Positions 19,551-28,616 of a stretch of DNA of 64,000 nucleotides are shown in pieces. The stretch covers positions 2,852,001-2,916,000 of the forward strand of contig NZ_CP056122.1 in the NCBI RefSeq assembly GCF_018219455.1. Reading direction: 5' to 3'. The first letter of the stretch is position 1. Every line of letters begins with the position of its first letter. The stretch is from Moritella sp. 5. GTDB lineage: Bacteria; Pseudomonadota; Gammaproteobacteria; Enterobacterales; Moritellaceae. The notes below the pieces were generated by a model that was not told the DNA's origin, did no database searches, and saw nothing but the letters and a program-made list of their open reading frames with translations. The translations under genes were made by a program, and so were the position numbers.

Positions 19551-21218
19551 ATGGAAAAAGCTTGGCTAAACAGCTACCCTAGCGATGTACCAGAGTTCAT
19601 CGATGCATCACAATATGACAGTATTTTAGATATCGTAGAGCAGAGCTGTAAAAAACATGCAGATTCAATCGCCTTTTTGAACATGGGTGCAACACTGACT
19701 TTTCGTCAACTTGAAGAACAAAGTCGAGCTTTTGCTTCCTATCTACAACATGATCTTAAGATGCAGCCTGGTGACCGATGCGCAATAATGATGCCAAACC
19801 TACTGCAGTACCCTATTGCACTTTTTGGTATTCTTCGAGCCGGACTAATTGCGGTTAACGTCAACCCCCTTTATACCCAACGAGAATTACAGCATCAATT
19901 GGCGGATTCAGGCACAAAAATGATTGTTGCTATTACCAATTTTGGCGCTAATCTAGAAAAGGTATTACCGCAAACTAGTATCAAGCATGTGATCATGACC
20001 AGTATAGGCGATCAACTACCACAACCGAAACGTACCTTGGTTAACTTCACGATTAAGTACGTTAAAAAAATGATCCCCGACTTTCACATTTCCAATGCAA
20101 TTTCAATGCGTAAAGTCATAGCCACTGGACGTAAACGTTCTTATCACCGCCCCGCATGTAAGCCTGAAGATATTGCATATCTACAATATACAGGTGGTAC
20201 AACAGGCGTAGCAAAAGGTGCAATGTTAACGCATCGCAATATTGTCGCTAACGTATTACAAGTTTTTGGTCAATTCTCTCCGCGTACACTTATGTCTAAT
20301 GATCATGTTGTTACTCCCCTACCGCTTTACCATATCTTTGCTAACTCTGTAAGCTTGATGTTTATAATGATGATCGGGGGGCGTAATTTATTAATTACTA
20401 ACCCTCGAGATATGGACGGTTTTATCAAAGAACTAAAAAACTATCCTTTTACTACCTTTTTCGGCTTGAATACTCTGTTCAACGCGATGTTAAAGAATGA
20501 AAAATTCCGCGCATTAGATTTCAGCAGCTGTCGCTTTACCATCGCAGGTGGCATGTCAACCCAGGAAGATGTTGCAAAAGAATGGCAAAAAGTCACAGGG
20601 ATGCCAATCATCGAAGGTTATGGTCTAACAGAATGTTCACCTGTGGTTTGTAGTGGTATACACACTCAGCAAGAATATACCGCGGGTATTGGCGTCCCAT
20701 TACCATCAACAGAAATGCGTGTCGTGAATGATGATAAGCAGCCACAGGGAGTCGATGAAGTTGGCGAACTGCAAGTTCGAGGGCCTCAAGTTATGGCTGG
20801 ATATTGGAAGCAAGAAGAAGCAACATCTCAATCAATTGATAGTGACGGTTGGTTTTCGACTGGCGATATAGCACGTATGGATAAAGACGGGGCTTTTTTT
20901 ATTGTAGATCGTAAAAAAGACATGATTTTGGTTTCTGGCTTCAATGTTTATCCTGCTGAAATTGAAGAAGTACTTCGATTACATCCTGATATTGAAGAAG
21001 CGGCAGCGGTTGGCATCCCTCACCAAATCACTGGCGAGCAGATTAAAGTATTTATATGCAGTACCAATAAAACACTGACGAGCAAAGACATACAAACATT
21101 CTGCCGCCGTTATTTAACCGCTTATAAAATACCACGTAATATTGAGTTTCGCGATACACTACCAAAAAGTGCCGTAGGTAAAATACTTAAGCGCGAGCTT
21201 ATCACGGCGTCAAAATAA
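19551..21218 (+). CDS. fadD: Long-chain fatty-acid:CoA ligase FadD
   Basis: ANL-superfamily acyl-CoA synthetase that activates exogenous long-chain fatty acids with ATP and CoA for beta-oxidation, at the inner face of the membrane. 555 residues, close to E. coli FadD. The ATP/AMP signature YTGGTTGVAKGAML is near residue 213, GYGLTECSPV near 356, the FACS region WFSTGDIARMDKDGAFFIVDRKKDMI near 445-470, and the catalytic Lys of the C-terminal lid in PKSAVGKILKRE. It is a single gene with its own promoter region (19411-19550) and a strong terminator. FadR control is likely from family knowledge, but I could not point to an operator. Confidence 0.95.
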   Translation: MEKAWLNSYPSDVPEFIDASQYDSILDIVEQSCKKHADSIAFLNMGATLTFRQLEEQSRAFASYLQHDLKMQPGDRCAIMMPNLLQYPIALFGILRAGLIAVNVNPLYTQRELQHQLADSGTKMIVAITNFGANLEKVLPQTSIKHVIMTSIGDQLPQPKRTLVNFTIKYVKKMIPDFHISNAISMRKVIATGRKRSYHRPACKPEDIAYLQYTGGTTGVAKGAMLTHRNIVANVLQVFGQFSPRTLMSNDHVVTPLPLYHIFANSVSLMFIMMIGGRNLLITNPRDMDGFIKELKNYPFTTFFGLNTLFNAMLKNEKFRALDFSSCRFTIAGGMSTQEDVAKEWQKVTGMPIIEGYGLTECSPVVCSGIHTQQEYTAGIGVPLPSTEMRVVNDDKQPQGVDEVGELQVRGPQVMAGYWKQEEATSQSIDSDGWFSTGDIARMDKDGAFFIVDRKKDMILVSGFNVYPAEIEEVLRLHPDIEEAAAVGIPHQITGEQIKVFICSTNKTLTSKDIQTFCRRYLTAYKIPRNIEFRDTLPKSAVGKILKRELITASK

Positions 21219-21231
21219 TAATTAATGCTTT

Positions 21232-21276
21232 AAATACAACAAGGTACCATCAAGTTTATATACCTTGTTGTATTTT
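21232..21276 (+). terminator. Strong rho-independent terminator after fadD
   Basis: Perfect 15-bp stem: AAATACAACAAGGTA at 21232-21246 pairs with its complement at 21261-21275, loop of 14 bases, with T-rich 3' flank. It begins 13 bases after the fadD stop. Confidence 0.85.
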
Positions 21277-21378
21277 ATATTGTCACAGAAAACCGGTCTG
21301 ACAAGCGAAAAGCTTAACGTAATAACGAAACCCACTACGTATCAAGTTACTTTACATATCATTACATAATTCACGGAC

Positions 21379-21396
21379 CTGTAACAAAACCGTAAC
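21379..21396 (+). promoter_or_regulatory. Pho box (PhoB-binding site) upstream of alkaline phosphatase
   Basis: Two 7-base direct repeats, CTGTAAC and CCGTAAC, separated by AAAA (11-base period), matching the PHO box layout CTGTCAT-N4-CTGTCAC. A tataaa-type -10 element lies about 23 bases downstream, so PhoB would activate from the normal position. This predicts induction by phosphate starvation, which suits the phosphatase product. Confidence 0.8.
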
Positions 21397-21454
21397 AAAA
21401 CTCTTGTACTCTAGCTGCTATAAAAACAACTAGATTAACCATTTACAGGGATTT

Positions 21455-23095
21455 ATGATGATTAAAAATAGTGTACTAATGCTTGCGATTTCAAGCGTAT
21501 TTCTTAGTGCTTGTAACAACTATCCAGTTTCTACTGTTAATACTCCAGAACCAACCAAAGTTAAAAATCTAATCTTGATGATTGGTGATGGTATGGGACC
21601 CCAACAGGTGGGTCTGTTAGAGGAATATGCGCAGCGTGCCCCGCTTTCTATTTATAATGATAAAGGTAATAAAACAGCATTATCTAAGTTTGCCGATGCA
21701 GGTCAAGTAGGACTATCGTTAAGCGCACCTTATGGCAATAACGGTAGTCTGGTTGTCGATTCAGCCTGTTCTGCGACACAACTCGCGACAGGCGTAGCAT
21801 CAGGGTCTGAAATGATTGGTCTAGATAGCCAAGGGAATGTGGTCGAGACAATACTAGAGAAAGCCAAAGCACAAGGTAAAGCAACGGGCTTGGTATCAGA
21901 CACACGTATTACTCATGCAACACCAGCAGCATTCGCAGCTCATCAACCACACCGCTCTTATGAAGCTAAAATCGCAGAACAGCTAATCGAATCAGGTAGT
22001 GTTGATGTGATGCTATCAGGCGGTGCACGGGTATTCCTGCCAGCAGATATTAAAACCAATCAAGCTAGCCGAAAAGAAATGGCCGATTTAGGTGTGCCTG
22101 ACAACATTTACAAAAAATCGAAACGTAAAGACCAACGTAATTTATTATTAGAAGCCAAAGAGCAATACGGCTATAACCTTGCTTTTGATAAAGAACAACT
22201 CACCGCAGCTGAAGGCACTAAATTGCTAGGCTTATTCGCTAACTCAGGCATGGCAGACGGTATTGCGTATACCGCATGTAAGCAAGACAACAGCTGTACA
22301 GAACCATCATTACGCGACATGACCATGAAAGCATTGGACATATTATCTAAAGATGAAGATGGTTTCTTCCTTATGATTGAGGGCGGTCAAATAGACTGGG
22401 CAGGCCATGTTAACGATGCGGGCTGGATGCTGCATGAATTAATAAAATTTGATGAAGCTGTAGCTGCAGTTTATGACTGGGTCAAAGATCGTAACGACAC
22501 CCTCGTTATTGTCACCGCCGATCATGAAACTGGTAGTTTCGGATTCAGTTATTCTCGTAATGACTTACCTGAAGCACAGCACTTAACCGGTAATGGCATG
22601 CAAGGCAAAGAATACAAACCGAACTTTAACTTTGGTGCACTTTCACAACTTGATAAGCTATATGCTCAAAGCGGCACTTTCTACACCATGATGAATAAAG
22701 TCAATGCTGATTGGAACTTCAAAAATAGTACAGGACAACAATGGGCTGATGCAATAAACAGTTACAGTGTATTCAAAGTAACACCTGAGCAAGCGACACC
22801 AGTTACATTACGTGAAGAGAATGAGTATCACGTTGCTGGCCATAAATACCTAAGTGCGAAGGAATTCCCGAAAGTAAATGACTTTAAAGAATTCTACGTA
22901 TACGGTGATGAGCTCCACGCTAACTTAATTGGTCGTGTATTAGGCGCGGCTCAAAATGTAGTTTGGGGGACAGGCACACACACTGCAGCACCAGTACCTG
23001 TCTATGCATTTGGACCTGAGAGTATTACTAGACAATTTTCAACCATGCAACATCATGTTGAATTAAGTCAGAAAATGGCTGATGCATTACTATAA
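21455..23095 (+). CDS. Alkaline phosphatase, PhoA superfamily, lipoprotein
   Basis: A 546-residue phosphatase. The signal peptide ends in a lipobox LSAC (Cys20), so the enzyme is predicted to be membrane-anchored and periplasmic or outer-surface. Active-site features: Asp45 in LILMIGDGMGPQQVG, nucleophile Ser103 in VDSACSATQLATG, metal ligands in HATPAAFAAHQ, MIEGGQIDWAGHVND and VTADHETGSFGF, and a late His in GTGTHTAAPVPVYAFG. It releases phosphate from monoesters. It lies behind a clear Pho box, with an aggga ribosome-binding site at the ATG. Its gene is longer than E. coli phoA and belongs to the Vibrio/Shewanella-type branch. Confidence 0.92.
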   Translation: MMIKNSVLMLAISSVFLSACNNYPVSTVNTPEPTKVKNLILMIGDGMGPQQVGLLEEYAQRAPLSIYNDKGNKTALSKFADAGQVGLSLSAPYGNNGSLVVDSACSATQLATGVASGSEMIGLDSQGNVVETILEKAKAQGKATGLVSDTRITHATPAAFAAHQPHRSYEAKIAEQLIESGSVDVMLSGGARVFLPADIKTNQASRKEMADLGVPDNIYKKSKRKDQRNLLLEAKEQYGYNLAFDKEQLTAAEGTKLLGLFANSGMADGIAYTACKQDNSCTEPSLRDMTMKALDILSKDEDGFFLMIEGGQIDWAGHVNDAGWMLHELIKFDEAVAAVYDWVKDRNDTLVIVTADHETGSFGFSYSRNDLPEAQHLTGNGMQGKEYKPNFNFGALSQLDKLYAQSGTFYTMMNKVNADWNFKNSTGQQWADAINSYSVFKVTPEQATPVTLREENEYHVAGHKYLSAKEFPKVNDFKEFYVYGDELHANLIGRVLGAAQNVVWGTGTHTAAPVPVYAFGPESITRQFSTMQHHVELSQKMADALL

Positions 23096-23160
23096 GACAA
23101 CATCTAGGCTAATGCAGAACCAAGATAAATAATAAATATCAATAAAGTTTAGACCAGACC

Positions 23161-23192
23161 CGTTTAAGGTAACCCGCATGGGATCTTAAACG
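23161..23192. terminator. Hairpin between the convergent phosphatase and diguanylate cyclase genes
   Basis: CGTTTAAG (23161-23168) pairs with CTTAAACG (23185-23192), with an inner CCC/GGG pair around gcat. It overlaps the stop codon of the leftward gene. There is no strong T-run, so its terminator role for the rightward gene is only probable. Confidence 0.45.
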
Positions 23193-24223
23193 AGTTTGGC
23201 TAATATCTGGTTTTTCCCTGAATTTTTCACTTTGTACAACAATTTATCTGCCATTTCATACAAAGTTAACATATCTTTATCAGTGTATTTAATCGTCACC
23301 ATGCCTAATGATATTGTTACACATGAATAACCATTATTCTCCTTATGCTGGATCCCTAAACCCTGCACAGCTAAACGAATATCGTTCACAAATTGCGATG
23401 CGGCTATTTCATCATCGGCATAAAATAACAAGCCAAATTCTTCACCACCTAAGCGGAATATATAATCATCAGCGCGTAATAACTTATTATGTAGCAAATT
23501 AGAAATAGTAACCAAGGCATTATCACCGGCTACATGCCCATAGTTATCATTGAATTTTTTGAAGTTATCTATATCGATAATAGCGAAGTTTAATAAACGA
23601 TGGTGGCGTTTAGCCACGCGTAAGCTCTCTGGAAACACATCGTTGAACTTACGACGATTGTACAGTCCAGTCAATGGATCTGTGAGTGAACACATTTCTA
23701 AACGACGGTTATTTTCTAGTAACTCACGCTTTTTATTCTTCAGTTCAGTCACATCAAGCATTACGCCAACAACCCCTAGGATCTGTTGTTGTTCATCGAG
23801 TACCGATGCTTTATAAAAAGTGAATATGCGAATAGATCCATCGGCACATTTCACCGAGGCTTCATAAACTTGCTGACCCGGATTGTTAAGTAATAATAAA
23901 TCTTTAGCGTGAAAAATTTCAGCTAATTCACGAGGAATATATTCACTTAAATCAAATAATGACTTGTTTATAATTTTGTCTTTATCAATACCTAAAATAG
24001 TCTGAGCAAAAGCATCATTACACTGTTGATATACACCGTCGGTATTTTTATAAAAAAGTGGGCTGGGAATAGTATCGACTAAAGTCTGTAATAACCTCTT
24101 CGACCTTAAAGATTCACTTGTTATTTGATTAGCGAGATCAAGTTGTTGCTGTAAATTTTCAAATTTACTTTCTAGTTTGACAACTTGTTCTTCTAATTCT
24201 TGGTAAGTTAATTTTTTTTTCAT
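23186..24223 (-). CDS. PAS-GGDEF diguanylate cyclase
   Basis: 345 residues, cytoplasmic, no membrane segment. Residues 1-40 form a coiled coil (QELEEQVVKLESKFENLQQ). A PAS domain spans about 45-165 (LVDTIPSPLFYKNTDGVYQQCND, with the PAC end VVGVMLDVTELK). The GGDEF domain spans about 175-340 with the intact active motif GGEEF at 259-263 and an I-site RADD (Arg250, Asp253) exactly nine residues upstream, so product inhibition by c-di-GMP is expected. It converts two GTP into c-di-GMP in response to an unknown PAS signal. A single gene convergent with the phosphatase. Confidence 0.93.
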   Translation of the reverse strand: MKKKLTYQELEEQVVKLESKFENLQQQLDLANQITSESLRSKRLLQTLVDTIPSPLFYKNTDGVYQQCNDAFAQTILGIDKDKIINKSLFDLSEYIPRELAEIFHAKDLLLLNNPGQQVYEASVKCADGSIRIFTFYKASVLDEQQQILGVVGVMLDVTELKNKKRELLENNRRLEMCSLTDPLTGLYNRRKFNDVFPESLRVAKRHHRLLNFAIIDIDNFKKFNDNYGHVAGDNALVTISNLLHNKLLRADDYIFRLGGEEFGLLFYADDEIAASQFVNDIRLAVQGLGIQHKENNGYSCVTISLGMVTIKYTDKDMLTLYEMADKLLYKVKNSGKNQILAKLV

Positions 24224-24372
24224 CGCACACCAAATAATAAGTAAGTAATAATCAGAAACAATACACCAATAATTTCAGCCGCTAATTACAGTATAAGAAC
24301 ACCTCGAAATTGGTAGTTTATTATACAGTGATATTCTATTAATTGGGTATCCCTATATTGAATTGAATTGTA

Positions 24373-26385
24373 TTATTTTAACTCAATAAACAAAGGGTCA
24401 TGATCTGATGAGAATGCTATATCATTTAAAAAATCTTTGTCCTTATTTAATAATCGGCTTTCAGCCGCATTAATATGCCATACTTTTTTTACCACTACAT
24501 CCGATAAAAGGTCAGTATTAACCAATATATAATCCAAACGACCCAATGCCTGAAAAGAGTAAGTCCAGCTATCGGTATTTTCACTTATAAATGGATCATG
24601 ATAACCAAAACCATTATCCAATTTAAGGACGATTAAATGCTGACCAAGATAACTGTGTGTACTGCCCCTTATCTTATAATAAGCATAGCTCGCTTGTTTA
24701 TAATCAGTTAGCACTAACAGCGGGTCTTCTTTGGGATAACTATTCAAATCACCCAAGATAATCTTATCCCCACCTTGCCTCGCTAATGACTGCGCCAATA
24801 CACTCGCGGCTAACGATCGAAACCCTGCACAATGTCCCTGCCTATCTTGCTTGAATTTTGATTTGGTTCTTTGCCATTTCTGCAGCGAAGTGTTGCTCTT
24901 CCTGCTACTGCTTTTTAATTGTTTTAAGATTGCTGAGCGTTGCTTATCTGCAACACATTTTGAACCTTTAGATTTGAAATGGTTAACACTAATCGTGAGT
25001 CGTTCACTTTCTTTTTTATAGCTACTGTTTCTCATAAAGGTGGGGGTTAATGCTGGTCGATGATAAGCATTACCCAAAATACTACGCTGTATAGGCAGAT
25101 CAATTACACGGGTACTCACATGCTTAAGTCTAGATGGTCGATAAAAGCCAGCAACGGTTATCGCTCCCGAGCCTAAATAACGCCCTCGATATAAATCTGA
25201 CAGCTCAGGTTGCAGCATTTTGTACTGTTTATCTGGATCCTTTATTTGGCGATTGACTAAGCTTAATAACCGTTGGATCGCCGAGTCTTTACCAAAACCA
25301 TTGTTTTCTATTTCCATCAGACCAATAAAGTCAGCATCAAGTGTGACGATTGTTTTAACCAATTTCGTTTCTTGTCGGTGTAGCGCTAATCGTGTTGTAG
25401 CGCCCCTATTTTGCCTTAATGGATTATAGGCCCCACCAGCGGCGGTATTAAAATAATTAAGTAAATTGAAGCTAGCAATACGCAAATGATGCGTCGTCCG
25501 CGGGGGTAATGTTTCGCGGTCACTTAAATGCGTGAATTGTATTTTAGAAACCGGATCATCCGTGACTAACCTAAATTCGCCATAACTAAATTGCAAAATA
25601 CCCACAACGCCAGCAACCTTGTCATTAACACGTATATAATCAGATTTGGTTATTAATGTAGGTCGACCAGCTAGCTGTAAATATAAGCGCCGCTGTTTGT
25701 TACTCAGGGCATGCTGGTCGGCGAAAATACTGCTAGGAAAAGCAGTCGTATTAGGATGAATATTTATCTGCTGATGACTAAGAATGATATTATAACGCTG
25801 CCAACGTCGATCATAATATAAAGGTTTCGTCACGCGCATATCCGTCATATTGACCAAACGTACACGCATTCCTTCATAGCGTTCAAGGGTTTCACTAAAG
25901 TTAGCATCAACTGTTGCAACAATGATATTGGTAGGCGCTACCGCCTTAGCATCGCCAAGCACGATTACTTCTGCTGTGGGATGTAATTGCGTCATACCGT
26001 AATATTCTTCAACAACACCAGTCACGCATACACTTGTATCAAGCTTAATATTCGTCATGTCTGTCGTTCTGACAAAAATTCCTTTTGACGCGAGGCTCAA
26101 CGTTGATTTATCTATTTGCTGCATGAAAAAACCCGCATTACGATCCAGTTTCAACTTGGTAACAACACCCCTAACAGTAAAGAATAAATCACTACGATAT
26201 CGTTTACTTCCCTTTTTTATCACATAAGGAGAGCGATGTCCTTCCCCTTGTAATTGACTAATCGAGTAATTCTCACCGATACAACTTATATTATTTTCAT
26301 TCAATAATTCATTTGCATACACATCATTAAGCAACAATATTATGCTGACCATGTATGCAAATAAACGCCCTAGCATTCTATACAT
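24373..26385 (-). CDS. Extracellular endonuclease/exonuclease/phosphatase-fold nuclease (ExeM/NucH-like)
   Basis: 670 residues with a signal peptide (about 1-24, ending VYA). An N-terminal OB-fold-like region (about 50-280) is followed by an exonuclease-endonuclease-phosphatase domain. Its motifs are IASFNLLNYFN, ADFIGLMEIENNGFGKDSAIQRL, ILGDLNSYPKEDPL, GRLDYILVNTDL and AFSSDHDPLFIEL, which together give the metal site and catalytic Asp/His set. Family members in Shewanella and Vibrio are secreted DNases that let cells use DNA as a phosphate source and loosen biofilms. The gene faces away from murQ across 56 bases. No C-terminal anchor is seen, unlike some ExeM proteins. Confidence 0.88.
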   Translation of the reverse strand: MYRMLGRLFAYMVSIILLLNDVYANELLNENNISCIGENYSISQLQGEGHRSPYVIKKGSKRYRSDLFFTVRGVVTKLKLDRNAGFFMQQIDKSTLSLASKGIFVRTTDMTNIKLDTSVCVTGVVEEYYGMTQLHPTAEVIVLGDAKAVAPTNIIVATVDANFSETLERYEGMRVRLVNMTDMRVTKPLYYDRRWQRYNIILSHQQINIHPNTTAFPSSIFADQHALSNKQRRLYLQLAGRPTLITKSDYIRVNDKVAGVVGILQFSYGEFRLVTDDPVSKIQFTHLSDRETLPPRTTHHLRIASFNLLNYFNTAAGGAYNPLRQNRGATTRLALHRQETKLVKTIVTLDADFIGLMEIENNGFGKDSAIQRLLSLVNRQIKDPDKQYKMLQPELSDLYRGRYLGSGAITVAGFYRPSRLKHVSTRVIDLPIQRSILGNAYHRPALTPTFMRNSSYKKESERLTISVNHFKSKGSKCVADKQRSAILKQLKSSSRKSNTSLQKWQRTKSKFKQDRQGHCAGFRSLAASVLAQSLARQGGDKIILGDLNSYPKEDPLLVLTDYKQASYAYYKIRGSTHSYLGQHLIVLKLDNGFGYHDPFISENTDSWTYSFQALGRLDYILVNTDLLSDVVVKKVWHINAAESRLLNKDKDFLNDIAFSSDHDPLFIELK

Positions 26386-26441
26386 TTCTGCTTTAAACTC
26401 ATGCTTATCAATCCTTTCACTAGACCCCGCGTCTGTATTGT

Positions 26442-27350
26442 ATGAGTGTAGTTATTATGGATATAAAATCGCTTACTTCAGAACAAAGAAATTTAGCAAG
26501 TGCTAACCTAGATCAACTTTCAACATTAGAACTTGTTAAGCTATTCAATAGTGAAGACGAAAAAGTCACTCAAGCTATCAAACTTGAACTCCCCCTTATT
26601 GCAGCTTCAATTGACATGATTGCGCATGCATTTCAACAAAACGGGCGATTGATTTATATTGGTGCCGGTACATCCGGTCGTTTAGGCGTATTAGATGCAT
26701 CGGAATGCCCACCAACATTCGGTGTAGGTAGCCAGCAAGTACAAGGTATTATAGCGGGTGGCGAAGCGGCAATGTTTAAAGCACAAGAAGGGGCAGAAGA
26801 TGATTTACATGCCGCGCAAGTTGATTTAAACCAGATCCAATTAACACCGCGCGATATTGTTGTAGGCATCGCCGCATCAGGTCGAACCCCCTATGTAATT
26901 GGCGGTTTAAATTTTGCCAATAAACTCGGCTGCGACACGATTGCAATAAGTTGTAATAATGACTCGCCAATAGCGGCCATTGCTAAAATTGCGATTACGC
27001 CTGTTGTGGGTCCTGAAGTACTCACAGGTTCAAGTCGAATGAAAGCTGGTACAGCCCAAAAGTTAGTGCTCAACATGCTAAGTACTGGCGCGATGGTAAG
27101 AACTGGTAAAGTTTATCAAAACTTGATGGTTGACGTTAAAACCTCAAATAAGAAACTGATTACACGCAGCGAAAACATCATTATGGATGTAACAGGTGTA
27201 GAGCGTCAACGAGCACAAACATTATTGGTTCAAGCCAACCAGCATGTAAAATCGGCTATTTTAATGGAATTAAACGGCGTTGATTACGATACCGCAACTC
27301 AACAGTTAGCTGACAATCAAGGTTTTTTACGTCAGGCTTTAACGTCGTAG
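26442..27350 (+). CDS. murQ: N-acetylmuramic acid 6-phosphate etherase
   Basis: Cytoplasmic SIS-domain lyase that removes the lactyl ether of MurNAc-6-P to give GlcNAc-6-P in cell-wall recycling. 302 residues. Signature segments: GRLIYIGAGTSGRLGVLDASECPPTFG, the acid residue in GGEAAMFKAQEGAEDD, GIAASGRTPYVIGGL, and EVLTGSSRMKAGTAQKLVLNMLSTGAMV. An ATG at 26457 (MDIKSLTS) is an alternative start; neither has a clear ribosome-binding site. No PTS transporter MurP or anhMurNAc kinase lies alongside, so substrate supply is encoded elsewhere. Confidence 0.94.
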   Translation: MSVVIMDIKSLTSEQRNLASANLDQLSTLELVKLFNSEDEKVTQAIKLELPLIAASIDMIAHAFQQNGRLIYIGAGTSGRLGVLDASECPPTFGVGSQQVQGIIAGGEAAMFKAQEGAEDDLHAAQVDLNQIQLTPRDIVVGIAASGRTPYVIGGLNFANKLGCDTIAISCNNDSPIAAIAKIAITPVVGPEVLTGSSRMKAGTAQKLVLNMLSTGAMVRTGKVYQNLMVDVKTSNKKLITRSENIIMDVTGVERQRAQTLLVQANQHVKSAILMELNGVDYDTATQQLADNQGFLRQALTS

Positions 27351-27415
27351 CCACAAGGAAAGTTAGTTAGCTTTATGCGCATTAATATCATAAACAATAC
27401 GGTCTTAATTACTGT

Positions 27416-27952
27416 TCAGGTGTTAGGCTTAGTGAATATATATTCCCTGCGCTTAACGTATTTTGGCGTTGAATCATGTTCAGCACAATATAATACAAAC
27501 CCGGTAACTAATAACGCTGTTGAGACACGTTTACCCTTTTCTAATAGCGAATCAATCAATACATCACTGGGTCTATGAATACGAGCCACCGTAATATGCG
27601 GCAGGTATTTACGCTCCTCGACGCTTATTCCCCGATGCAGCAATACCACAGTGATGAGTTGATGAAGGTCGGTCAGCGCCGCACTTGGCATAATATTAGT
27701 GACAAAAATTGTTTTAGCGCCATGTGATTTGAAAAATTGACAACCAGAAACCGCCAACACAAAGGGGTCGACATTTACGGATATCAATTCGAGTTCAATG
27801 GCAGTCGCTTCTGCTTCAGTGACATTACCGATAAATCGCAGCGTTATATGTTTCGTATCCTGAGCGACGCTCTGCCCTGTCGTCGGAACAAGCGTATTCA
27901 ATTCACGATCTACATCATTCGAGACTTCTATAGCAGTAAATAATCTTGGCAT
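27416..27952 (-). CDS. thpR: RNA 2',3'-cyclic phosphodiesterase (2'-5' RNA ligase family)
   Basis: Two-histidine phosphoesterase, about 178 residues. Both catalytic HxTx motifs are visible: HITLRFIGNV and HITVARIHRP. I place the start at the ATG at 27952 (MPRLFTAIEV), the usual beginning of the family; the longer frame from a GTG at 27970 adds six residues. The protein hydrolyses 2',3'-cyclic phosphates on RNA ends and was first described by reversible 2'-5' ligation. It converges with murQ across a short gap. Confidence 0.9.
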   Translation of the reverse strand: MPRLFTAIEVSNDVDRELNTLVPTTGQSVAQDTKHITLRFIGNVTEAEATAIELELISVNVDPFVLAVSGCQFFKSHGAKTIFVTNIMPSAALTDLHQLITVVLLHRGISVEERKYLPHITVARIHRPSDVLIDSLLEKGKRVSTALLVTGFVLYCAEHDSTPKYVKRREYIFTKPNT

Positions 27953-28152
27953 ACTACACCCATGGAACACACGTGGTTATCATAAGGCTAACAACTACCT
28001 TACCTACTAATTATATACATCAGTTCAACTGACTGCCTGTTTTTCATAGTGCCGATCATAATCCTGCATACACTCGCGAGCATTTAATGATAATATCTCC
28101 CGTATTACGAGGCCAGATTGACCTCTCGATGGATTTTAATGAGATTAATGAT

Positions 28153-28491
28153 ATGACAGAATTACAAGTGACAGACCTCGTGATTGGTGAAGGTAAAGAA
28201 GCCGTGAAAGGCGCTTTAATCATGACGCAATACCGTGGATTCTTAAATGACGGAACCCAATTTGATTCGTCTTACGACAAAGGTAAACCGTTTCAATGTG
28301 TCATTGGTACTGGCCGTGTTATTAAAGGTTGGGATCAAGGTATTCTAGGTATGAAAGTAGGCGGTAAACGTAAACTATTCGTCCCATCGGCACTGGCTTA
28401 TGGCGAACGTCAAATGGGCTCAGTGATCCCTGCGCATTCAGATCTAAGCTTTGAAATTGAATTGTTAGAAGTGCTTACTCGCGACGACTAA
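28153..28491 (+). CDS. FKBP-type peptidyl-prolyl cis-trans isomerase
   Basis: A single small FKBP domain of 112 residues without signal peptide, so cytoplasmic. Family sequence: YRGFLNDGTQFDSSYDKGKPFQCVIGTGRVIKGWDQGILGMKVGGKRKLFVPSALAYGERQMG, ending FEIELLEVLTRDD. Active-site aromatic and Asp residues (Tyr, Phe, Asp37-like, Trp in GWDQG) are kept. I start at the ATG at 28153 (MTELQVTDLVIG) because family proteins begin there; the frame is open to 28087. A strong terminator follows. Confidence 0.92.
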   Translation: MTELQVTDLVIGEGKEAVKGALIMTQYRGFLNDGTQFDSSYDKGKPFQCVIGTGRVIKGWDQGILGMKVGGKRKLFVPSALAYGERQMGSVIPAHSDLSFEIELLEVLTRDD

Positions 28492-28494
28492 TAC

Positions 28495-28543
28495 AAAAAA
28501 AGACATTCATATCGATAAAGCTATCGTTATGAATGTCTTTTCT
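28495..28543. terminator. Bidirectional terminator between the FKBP and Fe-alcohol dehydrogenase genes
   Basis: Long stem: AGACATTCATA then CGATA pair with TATCG and TATGAATGTCT around the loop aagc, with an A-run on the left and a T-run on the right. Confidence 0.88.
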
Positions 28544-28616
28544 TAATATAATTATCACCCAACTATTGCTCGCCACATCTCTCTACCGTATCAATAGCTC
28601 ACCAATAACAGCGTAG

